A stretch of 33,014 nucleotides of DNA from Coriobacteriaceae bacterium (GCA_019420325.1 JAHZHK010000022.1:1-33014); one strand, 5' to 3'. Counted from the first letter of the stretch, positions 16,761-25,849 are shown. Numbers and translations: made by a program. The notes: a model not told the origin generated them from the sequence alone.

Positions 16761-16815
16761 TCATCTGATTCAGAGGATGCGTTCCATCAGGGAATTCGCG
16801 TGCGTCATCTGATTC
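16761..16815 (+). repeat. Direct repeat pair in divergent gap C
   Basis: TCATCTGATTC occurs at 16761-16771 and again, identical, at 16805-16815, 44 bases apart. Both lie between the divergent regulator and flavoprotein and are good candidate operator sites for the LuxR-type protein. The spacing is close to that of the pair in gap A (46 bases), though the sequence differs. Confidence 0.55.
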
Positions 16816-16930
16816 GTTTTCCCAACCATCTCTCCAGTGGGTTGGCTGGTTGTCCGGGTTTGCCTTACGTTCGCAACAACGCACGGTGACGGGCAAGGGG
16901 CCCGGGCCGGCGAAACCCGAGGAGGGCATC

Positions 16931-18574
16931 ATGGAAAACGTAACGCGCAGGAACTTCATCACCGGCACCGCCATGGCAGGCGTCGCGGCCGCCGCGGCGA
17001 GCGTCGCGCACGCCGACGAGGCCGATGCCGGCTGGCTTCCCGAGAAGTGGGACTACGAGTGCGACTTCCTCGTCATCGGATACGGCGGCGCGGGACTGTG
17101 GGCGGCCCTGACCGCAGCCGACGAGGGCGGCGCCGAGGTCATCTGCCTTGAGAAGGCCCCGGTGCGCGGCGGCGGCAACACCTCTATCAACATGGGCGAG
17201 TTCACCTACACCGAGGACGTCGAGGGCTGCGCCAAGTACATCACGGGTTTCTCGCAGGGCATGATATCCGACGAGATGGCCCACGCCTGGGCCGAGGAGT
17301 GCGCACGCGACTTCGAGTACGCCGAGAAGTGGGGGTGCTCGCCGGTCAAGCTCGACGGCTCCATGGCATCCGGCTTCACCAAGAACTGCGAGTACCCCGA
17401 GTACGACGTGGACAACGCCATGCGCATCGCCCGTCTCTCCGACCAGGGCAACAGCTCCGAGGGCTGGGCGATCCTCGACCAAGCCGCCAAGGACCTCGGC
17501 GTCCAGATCGTCTTCGGCTGCCATGACGAAACCCTTATCCAAAACCCCCAGACCAAGGAGATCGTCGGCTGCTACACCCTCATTGGCGACGACGACGCCC
17601 CCAAGGCCGTCAAGGCCCGCAAGGCGACGCTTCTTTCGACCGGCGGCTTCGAGTTCAATGAGGAGATGCACCGCGAGTACCTCAAGGTATACCCCTGCCG
17701 CGGGTTCTACGGCTGGCCCTTCAACGAGGGAGACGGGCACCGCATGGCGCTCGAGGTCGGCGGCGTAATGCGGAACATGGGCCAGCTCATCGGCTCCACC
17801 ACGCCCAACTTCCCGAACAACGACTACAAGTACGGCATCTCCTGCTCGCCCAAGGGCAACGGCTACATAAATGTCGACCGCACCGGCAAGCGCTTCATGA
17901 GCGAGACCGGCAGGTTCGACCCCCACAACGGCTGGCACCCCTATGTCCTCTTCGAAGACTCGATCTGCGACTTCTCCCGCGTCCCCACATGGACCATCTT
18001 CGACGCCAACGGCATCACCGGTCGCCTCGGCCCCCTTGCCGACTCCAGCACCATGTCGATGTACTGCGAGGGGCTGCCCGCCGAGTGCGGCGCCTACGGC
18101 GGCTGGAGCGAGGACAACTCGAGAGAGCTCGAGCTGGGCTGGATAAAGAAGGGCGACACGCTCGAGGAGCTCATCGCCGACATGGCAAACCCCGACGCCT
18201 ATGTGGACGACAAGATGGACGCCGAGACCCTGAGGGCCTCCATCGAGCGCTGGAACGAGATGTGCGAGGCCGGCGAGGACACCGAGTTCGGCCGCGACGC
18301 CTCCACGCTTGAGCCCATCGCCACGCCCCCCTACTATGCGATCGCCAACTACCCCGGCGGCTGCACGACCCTAGGCGGCCCGCTGAAGAACGAGCACGCC
18401 CAGCTGCTCGACGGCAAGGGCGAGGTCATTCCCAGGCTCTATGCGGCCGGCTCCATCAGCAACTTCCAGGAACACACCTACGGAATCTCCGGCGGCGGCA
18501 ACGCCGAGAACATGGTCTGGGGCCGCATCGCCGCCCGCCACGGCTGCGCCCTCGAACCCTGGGACGCCGAGTAA
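16931..18574 (+). CDS. Tat-exported FAD-dependent reductase, cassette C
   Basis: A 547-residue flavoprotein. The Tat signal is MENVTRRNFITGTAMAG with cleavage likely after VAHADEA. The FAD motif is LVIGYGGAG (about 47-55), with the Glu of LEK near 74 and a GGGNTSINMGE loop after it. The C-terminal segment reads EHTYGISGGGNAENM (from about 514), in which the His is kept but the fumarate-reductase Arg is not. Full length for the single-domain members; no haem domain. The ATG at 16931 follows GAGGAGGG; an in-frame ATG at 16850 would add a non-signal extension. It ends at a strong hairpin and is probably monocistronic. Confidence 0.9.
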   Translation: MENVTRRNFITGTAMAGVAAAAASVAHADEADAGWLPEKWDYECDFLVIGYGGAGLWAALTAADEGGAEVICLEKAPVRGGGNTSINMGEFTYTEDVEGCAKYITGFSQGMISDEMAHAWAEECARDFEYAEKWGCSPVKLDGSMASGFTKNCEYPEYDVDNAMRIARLSDQGNSSEGWAILDQAAKDLGVQIVFGCHDETLIQNPQTKEIVGCYTLIGDDDAPKAVKARKATLLSTGGFEFNEEMHREYLKVYPCRGFYGWPFNEGDGHRMALEVGGVMRNMGQLIGSTTPNFPNNDYKYGISCSPKGNGYINVDRTGKRFMSETGRFDPHNGWHPYVLFEDSICDFSRVPTWTIFDANGITGRLGPLADSSTMSMYCEGLPAECGAYGGWSEDNSRELELGWIKKGDTLEELIADMANPDAYVDDKMDAETLRASIERWNEMCEAGEDTEFGRDASTLEPIATPPYYAIANYPGGCTTLGGPLKNEHAQLLDGKGEVIPRLYAAGSISNFQEHTYGISGGGNAENMVWGRIAARHGCALEPWDAE

Positions 18575-18599
18575 GTCACAAGACCTCCGAATAGCAATA

Positions 18600-18637
18600 G
18601 TGTGCCCCGGTTGCCCATTGCAACAACCGGGGCACAC
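18600..18637 (+). terminator. Intrinsic terminator after cassette C flavoprotein
   Basis: GTGTGCCCCGGTTG (18600-18613) pairs perfectly with CAACCGGGGCACAC (18624-18637) around a ten-base loop, 26 bases after the stop. The T stretch after it is short and broken. Confidence 0.75.
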
Positions 18638-19330
18638 CTACTTTACAAGGGCGCGCGCAATCTCCACCAGAGGTTGCATCGGCGCCTCAATGCCGCCCGG
18701 CGGCTTCACTGTGCCGACGGCAAACACCCACGCGCCGCACGAGAGATACGGCCGCCGAGCGCAGAGCGGGACCGGAAAGCCCAGGATTGACCCATACTTC
18801 CCACCGTCAGGCAAAGACGGACTGGACAGGAGCGCATCCATGGCATTGAACCGCAAAGCGGCAGAGGAGTTTGCCCGCTACTGGGCGGGCAGGGGCGACG
18901 AGAAGGGCGAGACCCAGCAGTTCTGGATAGACCTGCTGCAGAACGTGCTGGGCAACGACGACGCCCTGCGGCACCTGCGCTTCGAGGCCCGCGTCGACAC
19001 CGAGGCCGGCAGCTCGAAGGGCTTCGCCGACGTCACCGTCATGCGCGCCGACGGGCGCGGGGCGCTCGCCATGGTCGAGCAGAAGTCCGCCAACGTCGAC
19101 CTGGACAAGCCCGAGCAGCGCCAGGGGCGCATGGTGACCCCCGTGCAGCAGTGCCGCGCCTACGCCGAGGCCCTGCCCTTCAACGAGCAGCCACGCTGGG
19201 TGCTCACCTGCAACTTCAAGGCAATACGCGCCTACGACCGCAACATGGACCCGCTCTGCTCCAAGGCCCCGGCCTTGGAGCTGGCCCTTTCGGACCTGCC
19301 GCGCAACCTCGACGCGCTCTCGTTCCTCAC

Positions 19331-19338
19331 GGGGGGGG
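19331..19338 (+). repeat. Poly-G tract of eight at a frameshift
   Basis: The run of eight G lies where the reading frame must change, between SFLTGG and DSAPVLSHE. Nine G or six G would put the two parts in frame; eight puts them out of frame. Runs like this are classic slippage sites for on/off switching. Confidence 0.85.
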
Positions 19339-20888
19339 CGACTCGGCCCCGGTACTCTCCCACGAGGTGTCGGTGCAGGCCGGCGCACTCATGGGCAGGA
19401 TGCATGACATGCTCGCCAACTCCTTCGCCACGGTCATGGACCCCGACGACCCGGCCGTCCACCACGCCCTCTCCGTCATATGCACGCGCCTGATGTTCCT
19501 CATGTTCTGCGAGGACGCGGGCCTCATCCCCGCAAGCGCCTTCCGCGACTTCCTGCGCGAGACCAAGGCCGAGAGGCTGCGCAAGGCCCTGGCAGACCTG
19601 TTCGTGTGGCTCGACACGCCCGACTCCGAGCGCGACCCATTCGAGGCGAGGGACGGTGCCTTCAGAGCGTTCCCCTACATGAACGGCGGCCTGTTCGCCG
19701 AGAAGGTCCAGGTGCCCACCATCGACGAGACGCTGCGCACCGAGCTCATCATCCACGGCTGCCAGGAGTTCGACTGGTCCGGCGTCTCCCCCACGGTGTT
19801 CGGCTCCATCTTCGAGGGCGCGCTCAGCCACGACAGGCGGCGCGCGGGCGGCATGCACTACACGAGCCCGGAGAATATCCACAGGCTCATAGACCCGCTG
19901 TTCCTGGACGGCCTGAAGGCCGAGCTGGCCGAGGCGCTCGACAAGCCGATCGCGGGAGGGGGCAGGACCAAGGCGCTGCAGCGCCTGCACGACAAGGTCG
20001 GCGGCCTCTCGTTCCTCGACCCGGCGTGCGGCTCGGGCAACTTCCTCACCGAGACCTACGTGGAGCTGCGCAAGCTCGAGAACCGCATCCTGCTCGAGCT
20101 CAACCGCGAGGAGAGCCTGCGCTTCAACTTCCACGGCATCGAGATCAACGACTTCGCCTGCTGCGTGGCCCGCACGGCCCTCTGGATCGCCGAGAAGCAG
20201 GCCGACATGGACACCGCCAAGGTTGTGTGCCGCGTCTACGACGAGCTGCCCCTCACCGACTACGGCTGCATCGTGCAGGGAAACGCGCTTCGTATGGACT
20301 GGAACGACATGGTGCCCGCCGGGGAGTGCGACTACGTTATCGGCAACCCGCCGTTCATCGGGTACTCGAACCTAACCGAGGGTCAGAAGGAGGACCGCGC
20401 CAGCATTTTCGGCAAAGACGGCGGCACCCTCGACTACGTGGCGTGCTGGTACAAAAAGGCCTCCGACTACATCAAGGGCCTCCCAACACGGTGCGCCCTC
20501 GTCTCCACGAACTCCATCTGCCAGGGCCAGCAGGTCGAGCCCCTTTGGAGGCCCCTCTTCGAGGACGGCGTCCACATCGACTTCGCCCACCGAACGTTCG
20601 TCTGGAACTCCGAGGCCACCGACGAGGCCCACGTCCACGTGGTGATTGTCGGCTTCTCCCGTGCCGACGTTGAGCTCAAGCTGCTTTTCGACGAAGGCGG
20701 CCGACAGGAGGTCGACCACATCAACGCCTATCTGGCACCCGTTCCCGACGCGTTCATCGCCAAACGGAATTCCCCCCTCTGTAACGTCCTCCCCATGGTG
20801 CGGGGATGCCAGCCCACCGATGACGGGGCACTTCTGCTCACACAGGATGAACGCGACGAGCTGCTGAAGCGGGAACCGGTGGCGGAGC

Positions 20889-20902
20889 CATACGTCATAC
20901 AT
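20889..20902 (+). repeat. Seven-base tandem near-duplication causing a frameshift
   Basis: CATACGT (20889-20895) is followed by CATACAT (20896-20902). Removing one seven-base unit joins AEPY to IRPFSMGAEY in one frame, the expected conserved sequence of the family, so the second unit is an insertion by slippage. Confidence 0.75.
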
Positions 20903-21670
20903 CAGGCCGTTCTCAATGGGGGCGGAGTACATAAACGGCATCCCCCGCTACTGCCTTTGGATGGACGGCGCGGACCCCGCGGCACTGCTCAAGCCGCCGC
21001 TCGTCCGCGAGCGCGTCGGGCGCATGCGTGAAATCCGACTGCAGTCCAAAAAGGCAGCGATCCAAAAGAAGGCGGCAACGCCGTGGCTCTTTGACGAGGT
21101 GCGCCCGTCAAAGGGTGACAGTTATATCGCCGCGCCCTCAGTTTCCTCCGGCCGTCGCAAGTACGTCCCGATGGGATTCGTTTCCAACGGGATGATTCCG
21201 GGCAACAAACTGTTCTTCATTTCGGACAGCGGCCTCTATGAGTTCGGAATCCTGGAGAGCCAGTTCCAAAACGCCTGGATGCGGCTCGTCGCGGGCCGCC
21301 TCAAGAGCGACTACAACTTCTCCAACACAATCGTCTACAACAACTTCGTCTGGTCAGACGCAACGCCCGAGCAGCTCTCACGAATCGAAGCGTGTGCCCA
21401 GGCGGCGCTCGATGCCCGGGCGACCCACCCCGACGCCACCCTCGTCAAGACGTACGACCCAGACAATGACTTCCTCTTCGGCGACCTCCTGGCCGCCCAC
21501 AGCGCCCTCGACGCGGCCATAGAGGCCGCCTACGGCGTCGACTTCAAGGGCGACGAGGAGAAGATCGTCGCCCACCTCTTCAAGCTCTACGCCGAGAAGA
21601 CCGGGCAGGCCGAATAGCCCGGACATGCACGGCGTCGCGCCGCGCCCAAGCGCCGCCTGCCGCTCAGCGC

Positions 21671-21706
21671 GACGGGCCCCGGTAGCCTGCGCCGCCGGGA
21701 CCCGTC
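21671..21706. terminator. Shared terminator between convergent genes
   Basis: GACGGGCCCCGG (21671-21682) pairs with CCGGGACCCGTC (21695-21706) with one mismatch and a 12-base loop. It sits between the MmeI-like gene and the convergent cassette D flavoprotein and could serve both strands. Confidence 0.6.
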
Positions 21707-21745
21707 GTATCAATCATATAAGCAAGCTACTTGGCAAAAGGCCCA

Positions 21746-23347
21746 CTACTCGACGGTGCTCTCCAGGTCGCCGCACATGGCCTTGACCGAGAGGATGCCG
21801 AACACGAAGCCGCGGCCGATGGAGCCGCCGGGGAGGTGCAGCGGGTACTCGTGGCCGTAGAAGGAGCCGGCCGCGTCACCGCAGGCGTACAGGCCGTTGA
21901 ACGGCTCGTCGTCGTCGCGCAGGACGCGCAGGTCGTCGTTGACCTGGACGCCGCCCACGGAGGCGAGCACGGAGGGGACGCGCTTGATGGCGTAGAACGG
22001 GGGCTCCTTGATGGCGAGGTAGGGCAGGAAGTCGGCGCGCACGCCGAAGTCGTCGTCATTGCCCTTCTCGATCAGCTCGTTGTAGCGGGCGACGGTGGCC
22101 ACGAGGTTCTCGGCGTCGATGCCGTAGCACTCGGCCAGCTCCTCGATGGTGTCGGCCTGCTTGATGGCACCGGTCTCCAGGAAGTGCTCCCAGTTGCCCT
22201 TGGGGTCGGGGTTCTCGCGGGAGTGGCTGTTGGGGTGCGGGAAGTAGTCGGCGGCCTCGCAGTTGTCGAACCAGTTGGAGTCGCAGATCTGGAAGGCGAC
22301 CTTCTCGGGCTGCAGGGAGACGGAGGTCACGACGGCCTGGTAGTCCATGTTCTCGTTGCCGAAGCGCTTGCCGTTGATGTTGACGCGCAGCCACGGGATG
22401 CCGGAGAGGGGCGCGTTGCCCTCAGGCAGCCAGGTGGGGTCGAAGTGCATCATCAGGGCGTGGGGCGCGGGGGTGATCTTCGCGCCGATCCAGGAGCCCA
22501 TGCGCACGGCGTCGCCGGTATTGTTGGGATAGCCGTGCAGGCTGCGCACGCCGGAGAGCAGCGGGCAGAAGCACTCGACCATCTCGGGGTCGTCGGTCAC
22601 GTCGCCGCAGGCCAGCAAGACGCCCTTGGAGGCGTTCACCTTGATGTACTCCCCGTCGGCGTTCTGGCCGATTGCACCGGTGACGGTCGCGCCGTCCTCG
22701 GAGGTGCACAGGCGCACCGCGGGGGTGTCCCACAGCATCTGGGCACCGGCCTGCTCGGCCTTGTCGCTCATGAGGGTGAGGAGCTCCGCGAAACGGACGT
22801 AGCGGCTCTGGAAGTCGTCGGCGTTGAACCAGCCGATGGTCTGCCCCTGCTCGACGATCTGGGGCTCGATCTCGGTGGTCTGGTCGAGGATCCAGTCCAT
22901 GACCTCGCCGCCGCGCTCGATGAACATCTTCACCAGGACGCCGTTCTCGCGACCGTTGGTGTAGTTGACGAAGTCCGAGAACAGCTCGGTGGTGTTGAAG
23001 GGCTCGCCGCCGGACTCGAGCCACGCCTTGTTGTTGATGGCGTTGGCGCACCAGCCGTTGGAGATGGCGTGGTCGCCCTTCTGGAGCACGACGGTGCTCA
23101 GGCCGTGGGTGGCCGCGTACAGGGCCGAGGGAGCGCCGCCGGCGCCCAGGCCGATGATGCAGACGTCGCAGTCGATGGTCTGGGAGATCTGGTCGTCGGT
23201 GATGTCGGCAGGCTTCTCGGACCAGCTCCAGGCGCCCTTGGCGGGGGCCTCGGCGGCCTCGTCGGCCACCGCGAGACCGGCTACGGCGGTGGCACCTGCT
23301 GCGACCGCAGCGGTTCCAGCGACAAAACTACGGCGTGACATTTCCAT
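21746..23347 (-). CDS. Tat-exported FAD-dependent reductase, cassette D
   Basis: A 533-residue flavoprotein. The Tat signal is MEMSRRSFVAGTAAV with cleavage likely after LAVADEA. The FAD motif VCIIGLGAGG lies at about 62-71. The ribose-binding acidic residue that usually follows in YEK/VEK is Gln here (LQK near 89), which is unusual and may alter FAD binding. The C-terminal segment is FYGHEYPLHLPGGSIGRG (from about 496), a type seen in many Eggerthellaceae reductases and distinct from fumarate reductase. AAAGGAG lies seven bases before ATG 23347; an ATG at 23341 is a possible alternative, and the frame from 23428 is not supported. It is divergent from the regulator at 23646. Confidence 0.9.
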   Translation of the reverse strand: MEMSRRSFVAGTAAVAAGATAVAGLAVADEAAEAPAKGAWSWSEKPADITDDQISQTIDCDVCIIGLGAGGAPSALYAATHGLSTVVLQKGDHAISNGWCANAINNKAWLESGGEPFNTTELFSDFVNYTNGRENGVLVKMFIERGGEVMDWILDQTTEIEPQIVEQGQTIGWFNADDFQSRYVRFAELLTLMSDKAEQAGAQMLWDTPAVRLCTSEDGATVTGAIGQNADGEYIKVNASKGVLLACGDVTDDPEMVECFCPLLSGVRSLHGYPNNTGDAVRMGSWIGAKITPAPHALMMHFDPTWLPEGNAPLSGIPWLRVNINGKRFGNENMDYQAVVTSVSLQPEKVAFQICDSNWFDNCEAADYFPHPNSHSRENPDPKGNWEHFLETGAIKQADTIEELAECYGIDAENLVATVARYNELIEKGNDDDFGVRADFLPYLAIKEPPFYAIKRVPSVLASVGGVQVNDDLRVLRDDDEPFNGLYACGDAAGSFYGHEYPLHLPGGSIGRGFVFGILSVKAMCGDLESTVE

Positions 23348-23507
23348 GGCGGTGCTCCTTTTCTCGATTTTCGGCGGTTGCCCAGCGCTTGCCCGCATCG
23401 CCGCTGCAACCCCGACCCTTTTGTCCACCGCGTCCGGCGACGCCGCCGCGGCTGATTCCGAAGATAGGCACCGCCCACCATCCGCACATCACCTGAGCTG
23501 CTTTTTC

Positions 23508-23545
23508 GTTGGGTGAAACCGAATCTAACCCACCCATCACCCAAC
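23508..23545. promoter_or_regulatory. Inverted repeat in divergent gap D, candidate operator
   Basis: GTTGGGTGA (23508-23516) and TCACCCAAC (23537-23545) are perfect inverted repeats, 29 bases between starts. A further GGGTGA half-site occurs at 23569-23574. They lie upstream of the regulator promoter region and between the two divergent genes. Confidence 0.5.
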
Positions 23546-23553
23546 TCCTCCCC

Positions 23554-23580
23554 TTGCGAGAAAGAACGGGGTGATATGAT
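23554..23580 (+). promoter_or_regulatory. Weak candidate promoter of the cassette D regulator
   Basis: TTGCGA (23554-23559) and TATGAT (23575-23580) are spaced by 15 bases, shorter than ideal. The -10 abuts a GGGTGA half-site of the nearby inverted repeat, so autoregulation is possible. Confidence 0.3.
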
Positions 23581-23645
23581 TTGGCCCTGTATCCAAGACC
23601 AGCCAAGGACCGCTGCGACGCAAGGAACGGGGGCGGAAGCCGCAC

Positions 23646-25181
23646 ATGGTCGCACAGCACACCGAAGGGTCGTTCGCCGCCCGCGCCGAGGCCGCATGGC
23701 AAAGGATCTTTGTCGTCCCATTCTGTTTCATGGGCATGGGCATCTTCCGCATCTGGACCGAGACGCTCTATGCGAACAACCAGATCGGTTTCCCGGCCCT
23801 CTCGGTCCCCTTCGCCCTCCCCGTGCCGTTCGTCGACGGCTACTCGTTCTTCGACTTCGCAAGCGCGCTTGTCCTCGTCCTGCTTGCGGCCTTCGCTCGC
23901 CGGCTCGCGCCGCTCTACAGACGCCCCTGGGCGATTGCCGCCTGCGCCGCCTGCATGGTGGGAAGCGCCTGCGTCAACTTTGTAAGCCTCTTCGTGCCAG
24001 AGCTCGCCTCGGCGCTCTTTTGGCCCTCGATCGTCCTGGGAAGCATAGGCATCGCGCTCATCCTCATGCTCTGGAGCGAGTTTTACGGCTGCATCAACCC
24101 CTTGCGCATCGCCTTGTACTACTCGGCGGGCATCGCGGTGAGCTGCCTCATTCTCTGGGCGTTCAAGGGGCTGTCCCTCTGGTGGCTCTTCATCGGCACC
24201 TGCCTCATCCCCGTCGTGTCCTTGCTTTGCCTCTGGAGGTCCTACGCCACGCTGCCCCGTGACTCGTACCCTCCCGCCTACCAGGGGGACTTCTCATTCC
24301 CCTGGAAGCCGGTCACCGTAATCGGCGTGTACTCCTTCGTGTACGGCTTGCGTGGAGGCGTGTTCGCCGGCCCCCTCGCCATGAACTCGGGGGCAGGGGC
24401 CTTCATCGGGGCGGCAATCGTCTATGTGCTCGTTTGTAGGCAGATAGGCCGTGGGGCGAACACCCAGGCGGCCGACGGGGGCGAGGACGAGCCGGCGGGC
24501 GCAGCCTTCGATTTCTCCCTGCTGTACAGAATTGGGATTCCCCTCATGTTCGTGTCGCTCGTACCGCTCGAGGGCGCGCTCCCCTGGTGGGGGTTCATCG
24601 CCGACACATGCGCCCTGGCCAGCTACACGGTCCTGCTCATCCTGATCATGGCCATCCTGGGCAACCTGTCGTACCGTTACGGCGTGTGCGCGCTTTGGAT
24701 ATTCGCCATCGAGCGCGCCGTGAGGCTCGTCACCTCCCAATCGGGCCGCATCGTGGGCAATGCCATGCAGCCCCTCGAGGCTGACCCACTCGCCAACGCC
24801 CTGCTCCTCACCGCGATGGCCGGCCTGCTCGTCGTCGTCGCCGCGCTCTTTCTGTCTGAGAAGAGTGTCTCGTCCTCGCAGTGGGGGGTCGTCCTCAAGC
24901 CCGCCGCACAGGGCGAGACGCACGAGTTCGAGCAGAACAGGTTGGCCGTCAAATGCCACGAGCTAGCACATCAGGTGGGACTCACCGCCCGCGAGGAGGA
25001 CATCCTCCTGCTCGTGGCCCAGGGCATGACCCTGGGACAGATATCCCGCGAGCTTTACATCGGGTCCAACACCGTGAAGACCCACATGAAGCACCTCTAC
25101 CAGAAGCTCGACGTCCACTCCCGCGACGAGGTGTTCGCGCTCCTGGGGGTTAAGGGCGAAACCGGTCCGACGGGAAGATAA
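23646..25181 (+). CDS. Membrane-embedded LuxR-type regulator, cassette D
   Basis: A 511-residue protein with about twelve hydrophobic segments to roughly residue 405 and a LuxR/GerE helix-turn-helix at about 446-500 (LTAREEDILLLVAQGMTLGQ, SNTVKTHMKHLYQKLDV, SRDEVFALLG). The membrane part contains LWSEFYG, LYYSAGIAV and FSFPWKPVTVIGVYSFVYG, which recur closely in the regulator at 28445, so the two are recent relatives. The ATG at 23646 has only a weak GGAAG-type site in front. It is divergent from the cassette D flavoprotein across 298 bases. The ligand is unknown. Confidence 0.9.
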   Translation: MVAQHTEGSFAARAEAAWQRIFVVPFCFMGMGIFRIWTETLYANNQIGFPALSVPFALPVPFVDGYSFFDFASALVLVLLAAFARRLAPLYRRPWAIAACAACMVGSACVNFVSLFVPELASALFWPSIVLGSIGIALILMLWSEFYGCINPLRIALYYSAGIAVSCLILWAFKGLSLWWLFIGTCLIPVVSLLCLWRSYATLPRDSYPPAYQGDFSFPWKPVTVIGVYSFVYGLRGGVFAGPLAMNSGAGAFIGAAIVYVLVCRQIGRGANTQAADGGEDEPAGAAFDFSLLYRIGIPLMFVSLVPLEGALPWWGFIADTCALASYTVLLILIMAILGNLSYRYGVCALWIFAIERAVRLVTSQSGRIVGNAMQPLEADPLANALLLTAMAGLLVVVAALFLSEKSVSSSQWGVVLKPAAQGETHEFEQNRLAVKCHELAHQVGLTAREEDILLLVAQGMTLGQISRELYIGSNTVKTHMKHLYQKLDVHSRDEVFALLGVKGETGPTGR

Positions 25182-25441
25182 GCAGCTGGCGAACGCGACA
25201 CATATGCAGTCGCCCCTCCCGCTACGCCGAAATCGAGACAAACCGGGCCGTCGCAGCCATTTGTTCAATGTTGCCCTAGCTGGCAGGAATCACATCGACT
25301 TTTTTCTTCGGGTCAATCCGAGTCGAGCGCTGCAACCCCACAGGCGCTTCTTGGCATAAGGAACGCGCTCGCCAACGGGGGCTCTCCCTCCTCGGCTAAG
25401 CCCTTTTCTTCCACCAGATTGAAGCTCAGCCGTCGATAAGG

Positions 25442-25723
25442 CTATTCACTTACATACAACAGCGCGACGGCGGCAAGGGGGCTGCGCACGCCATCGTCGC
25501 GCACCGCGCGTACTTTGAGCTCGTATGCACCGGGCTCTTCCGGCACATACGAGTATGTCCAATGCACGAGCAAATCGGGGTCGGAACCAGAAGTGTCGTA
25601 TGAAACGAACGTCTCCCAATTATCAAAAGTAAACTCGAGGGCAACGATATGCCGACCATAGTCGTCGGCATACCCTTCATATGTAACGGTCTGCCCGACC
25701 TTGGCATACATGGGTGGGACCAT
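25442..25723 (-). CDS. Stand-alone Mo-cofactor dimerisation-domain protein
   Basis: A 93-residue protein that resembles only the C-terminal immunoglobulin-like dimerisation domain of sulfite-oxidase-family enzymes. It shares EGYAD-Y, EF-D, a DP followed by W, then Y-P-EPGAY-LKVRA with the C-terminus of the enzyme encoded at 25995. No signal peptide is seen, unlike that enzyme. A GAGGAA site precedes the ATG at 25723. It is divergent from the molybdoenzyme operon and shares its 271-base regulatory gap. It may be a detached domain partner, a regulator-like ligand binder, or a gene fragment; I favour a real gene because the start signals are good. Confidence 0.75.
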   Translation of the reverse strand: MVPPMYAKVGQTVTYEGYADDYGRHIVALEFTFDNWETFVSYDTSGSDPDLLVHWTYSYVPEEPGAYELKVRAVRDDGVRSPLAAVALLYVSE

Positions 25724-25738
25724 GGTATTCCTCTCTTA

Positions 25739-25849
25739 TCAATTGAAACACGCCGATTTAACCCGAGTCTAGCATTAAACCCATCCCTCAGACGCCTGCA
25801 CCTCACTTTACCAGGCGGGTTAATGGGGGGTTATAAGGTGTCAATTGAA
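25739..25849. promoter_or_regulatory. Pair of identical TCAATTGAA sites in the divergent gap
   Basis: TCAATTGAA, containing the palindrome TCAATTGA, occurs at 25739-25747, just upstream of the minus-strand gene start, and at 25841-25849, on the side of the plus-strand operon. A possible promoter for the operon is TTTACC (25807-25812) with TATAAG (25832-25837) at a wide 19-base spacing. The sites may bind one regulator for both directions. Confidence 0.4.

Larger units (their letters stand above)
18840..21617 (+). pseudogene. MmeI-like restriction-modification enzyme, two frameshifts
   Basis: Joined across two frameshifts this is about 920 residues, the size of MmeI-type single-chain (type IIL) enzymes that both cut DNA and methylate adenine. 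The N-terminal nuclease region has GFADV with Asp 64 and a VEQK motif with Glu 80 and Lys 82. The methyltransferase domain shows FLDPACGSGNFL (motif I) and VIGNPPFIGY (motif IV). The recognition and C-terminal part includes YIRPFSMGAEYING and PRYCLWMDG. The ATG at 18840 follows GGAG. The first frameshift is at a G8 run (19331-19338); one added G or two lost would restore the frame. The second is a seven-base near-duplication at 20889-20902. As sequenced, translation stops well before the methyltransferase domain. It may be dead, switched off by slippage, or affected by sequencing error at the G run. Confidence 0.85.

Noticed and set aside
16865..17938. 357-codon minus-strand frame
   Set aside because: Shadow of the cassette C flavoprotein.
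18638..18856. 72-codon minus-strand frame ending right at the hairpin after cassette C
   Set aside because: The position of its stop beside a hairpin is suggestive, but the frame overlaps the MmeI-like start, has no family match I recognise and no good start signal.
21731..23338. 535-codon open frame on the plus strand
   Set aside because: Antisense to the cassette D flavoprotein; composition is the usual reverse-strand shadow.
25310..25441. About 40 open codons continuing after the TAG of the stand-alone dimerisation-domain gene
   Set aside because: I considered stop-codon readthrough, but the domain is already complete at the TAG by comparison with its relative, and open stretches of this length are expected in GC-rich DNA.
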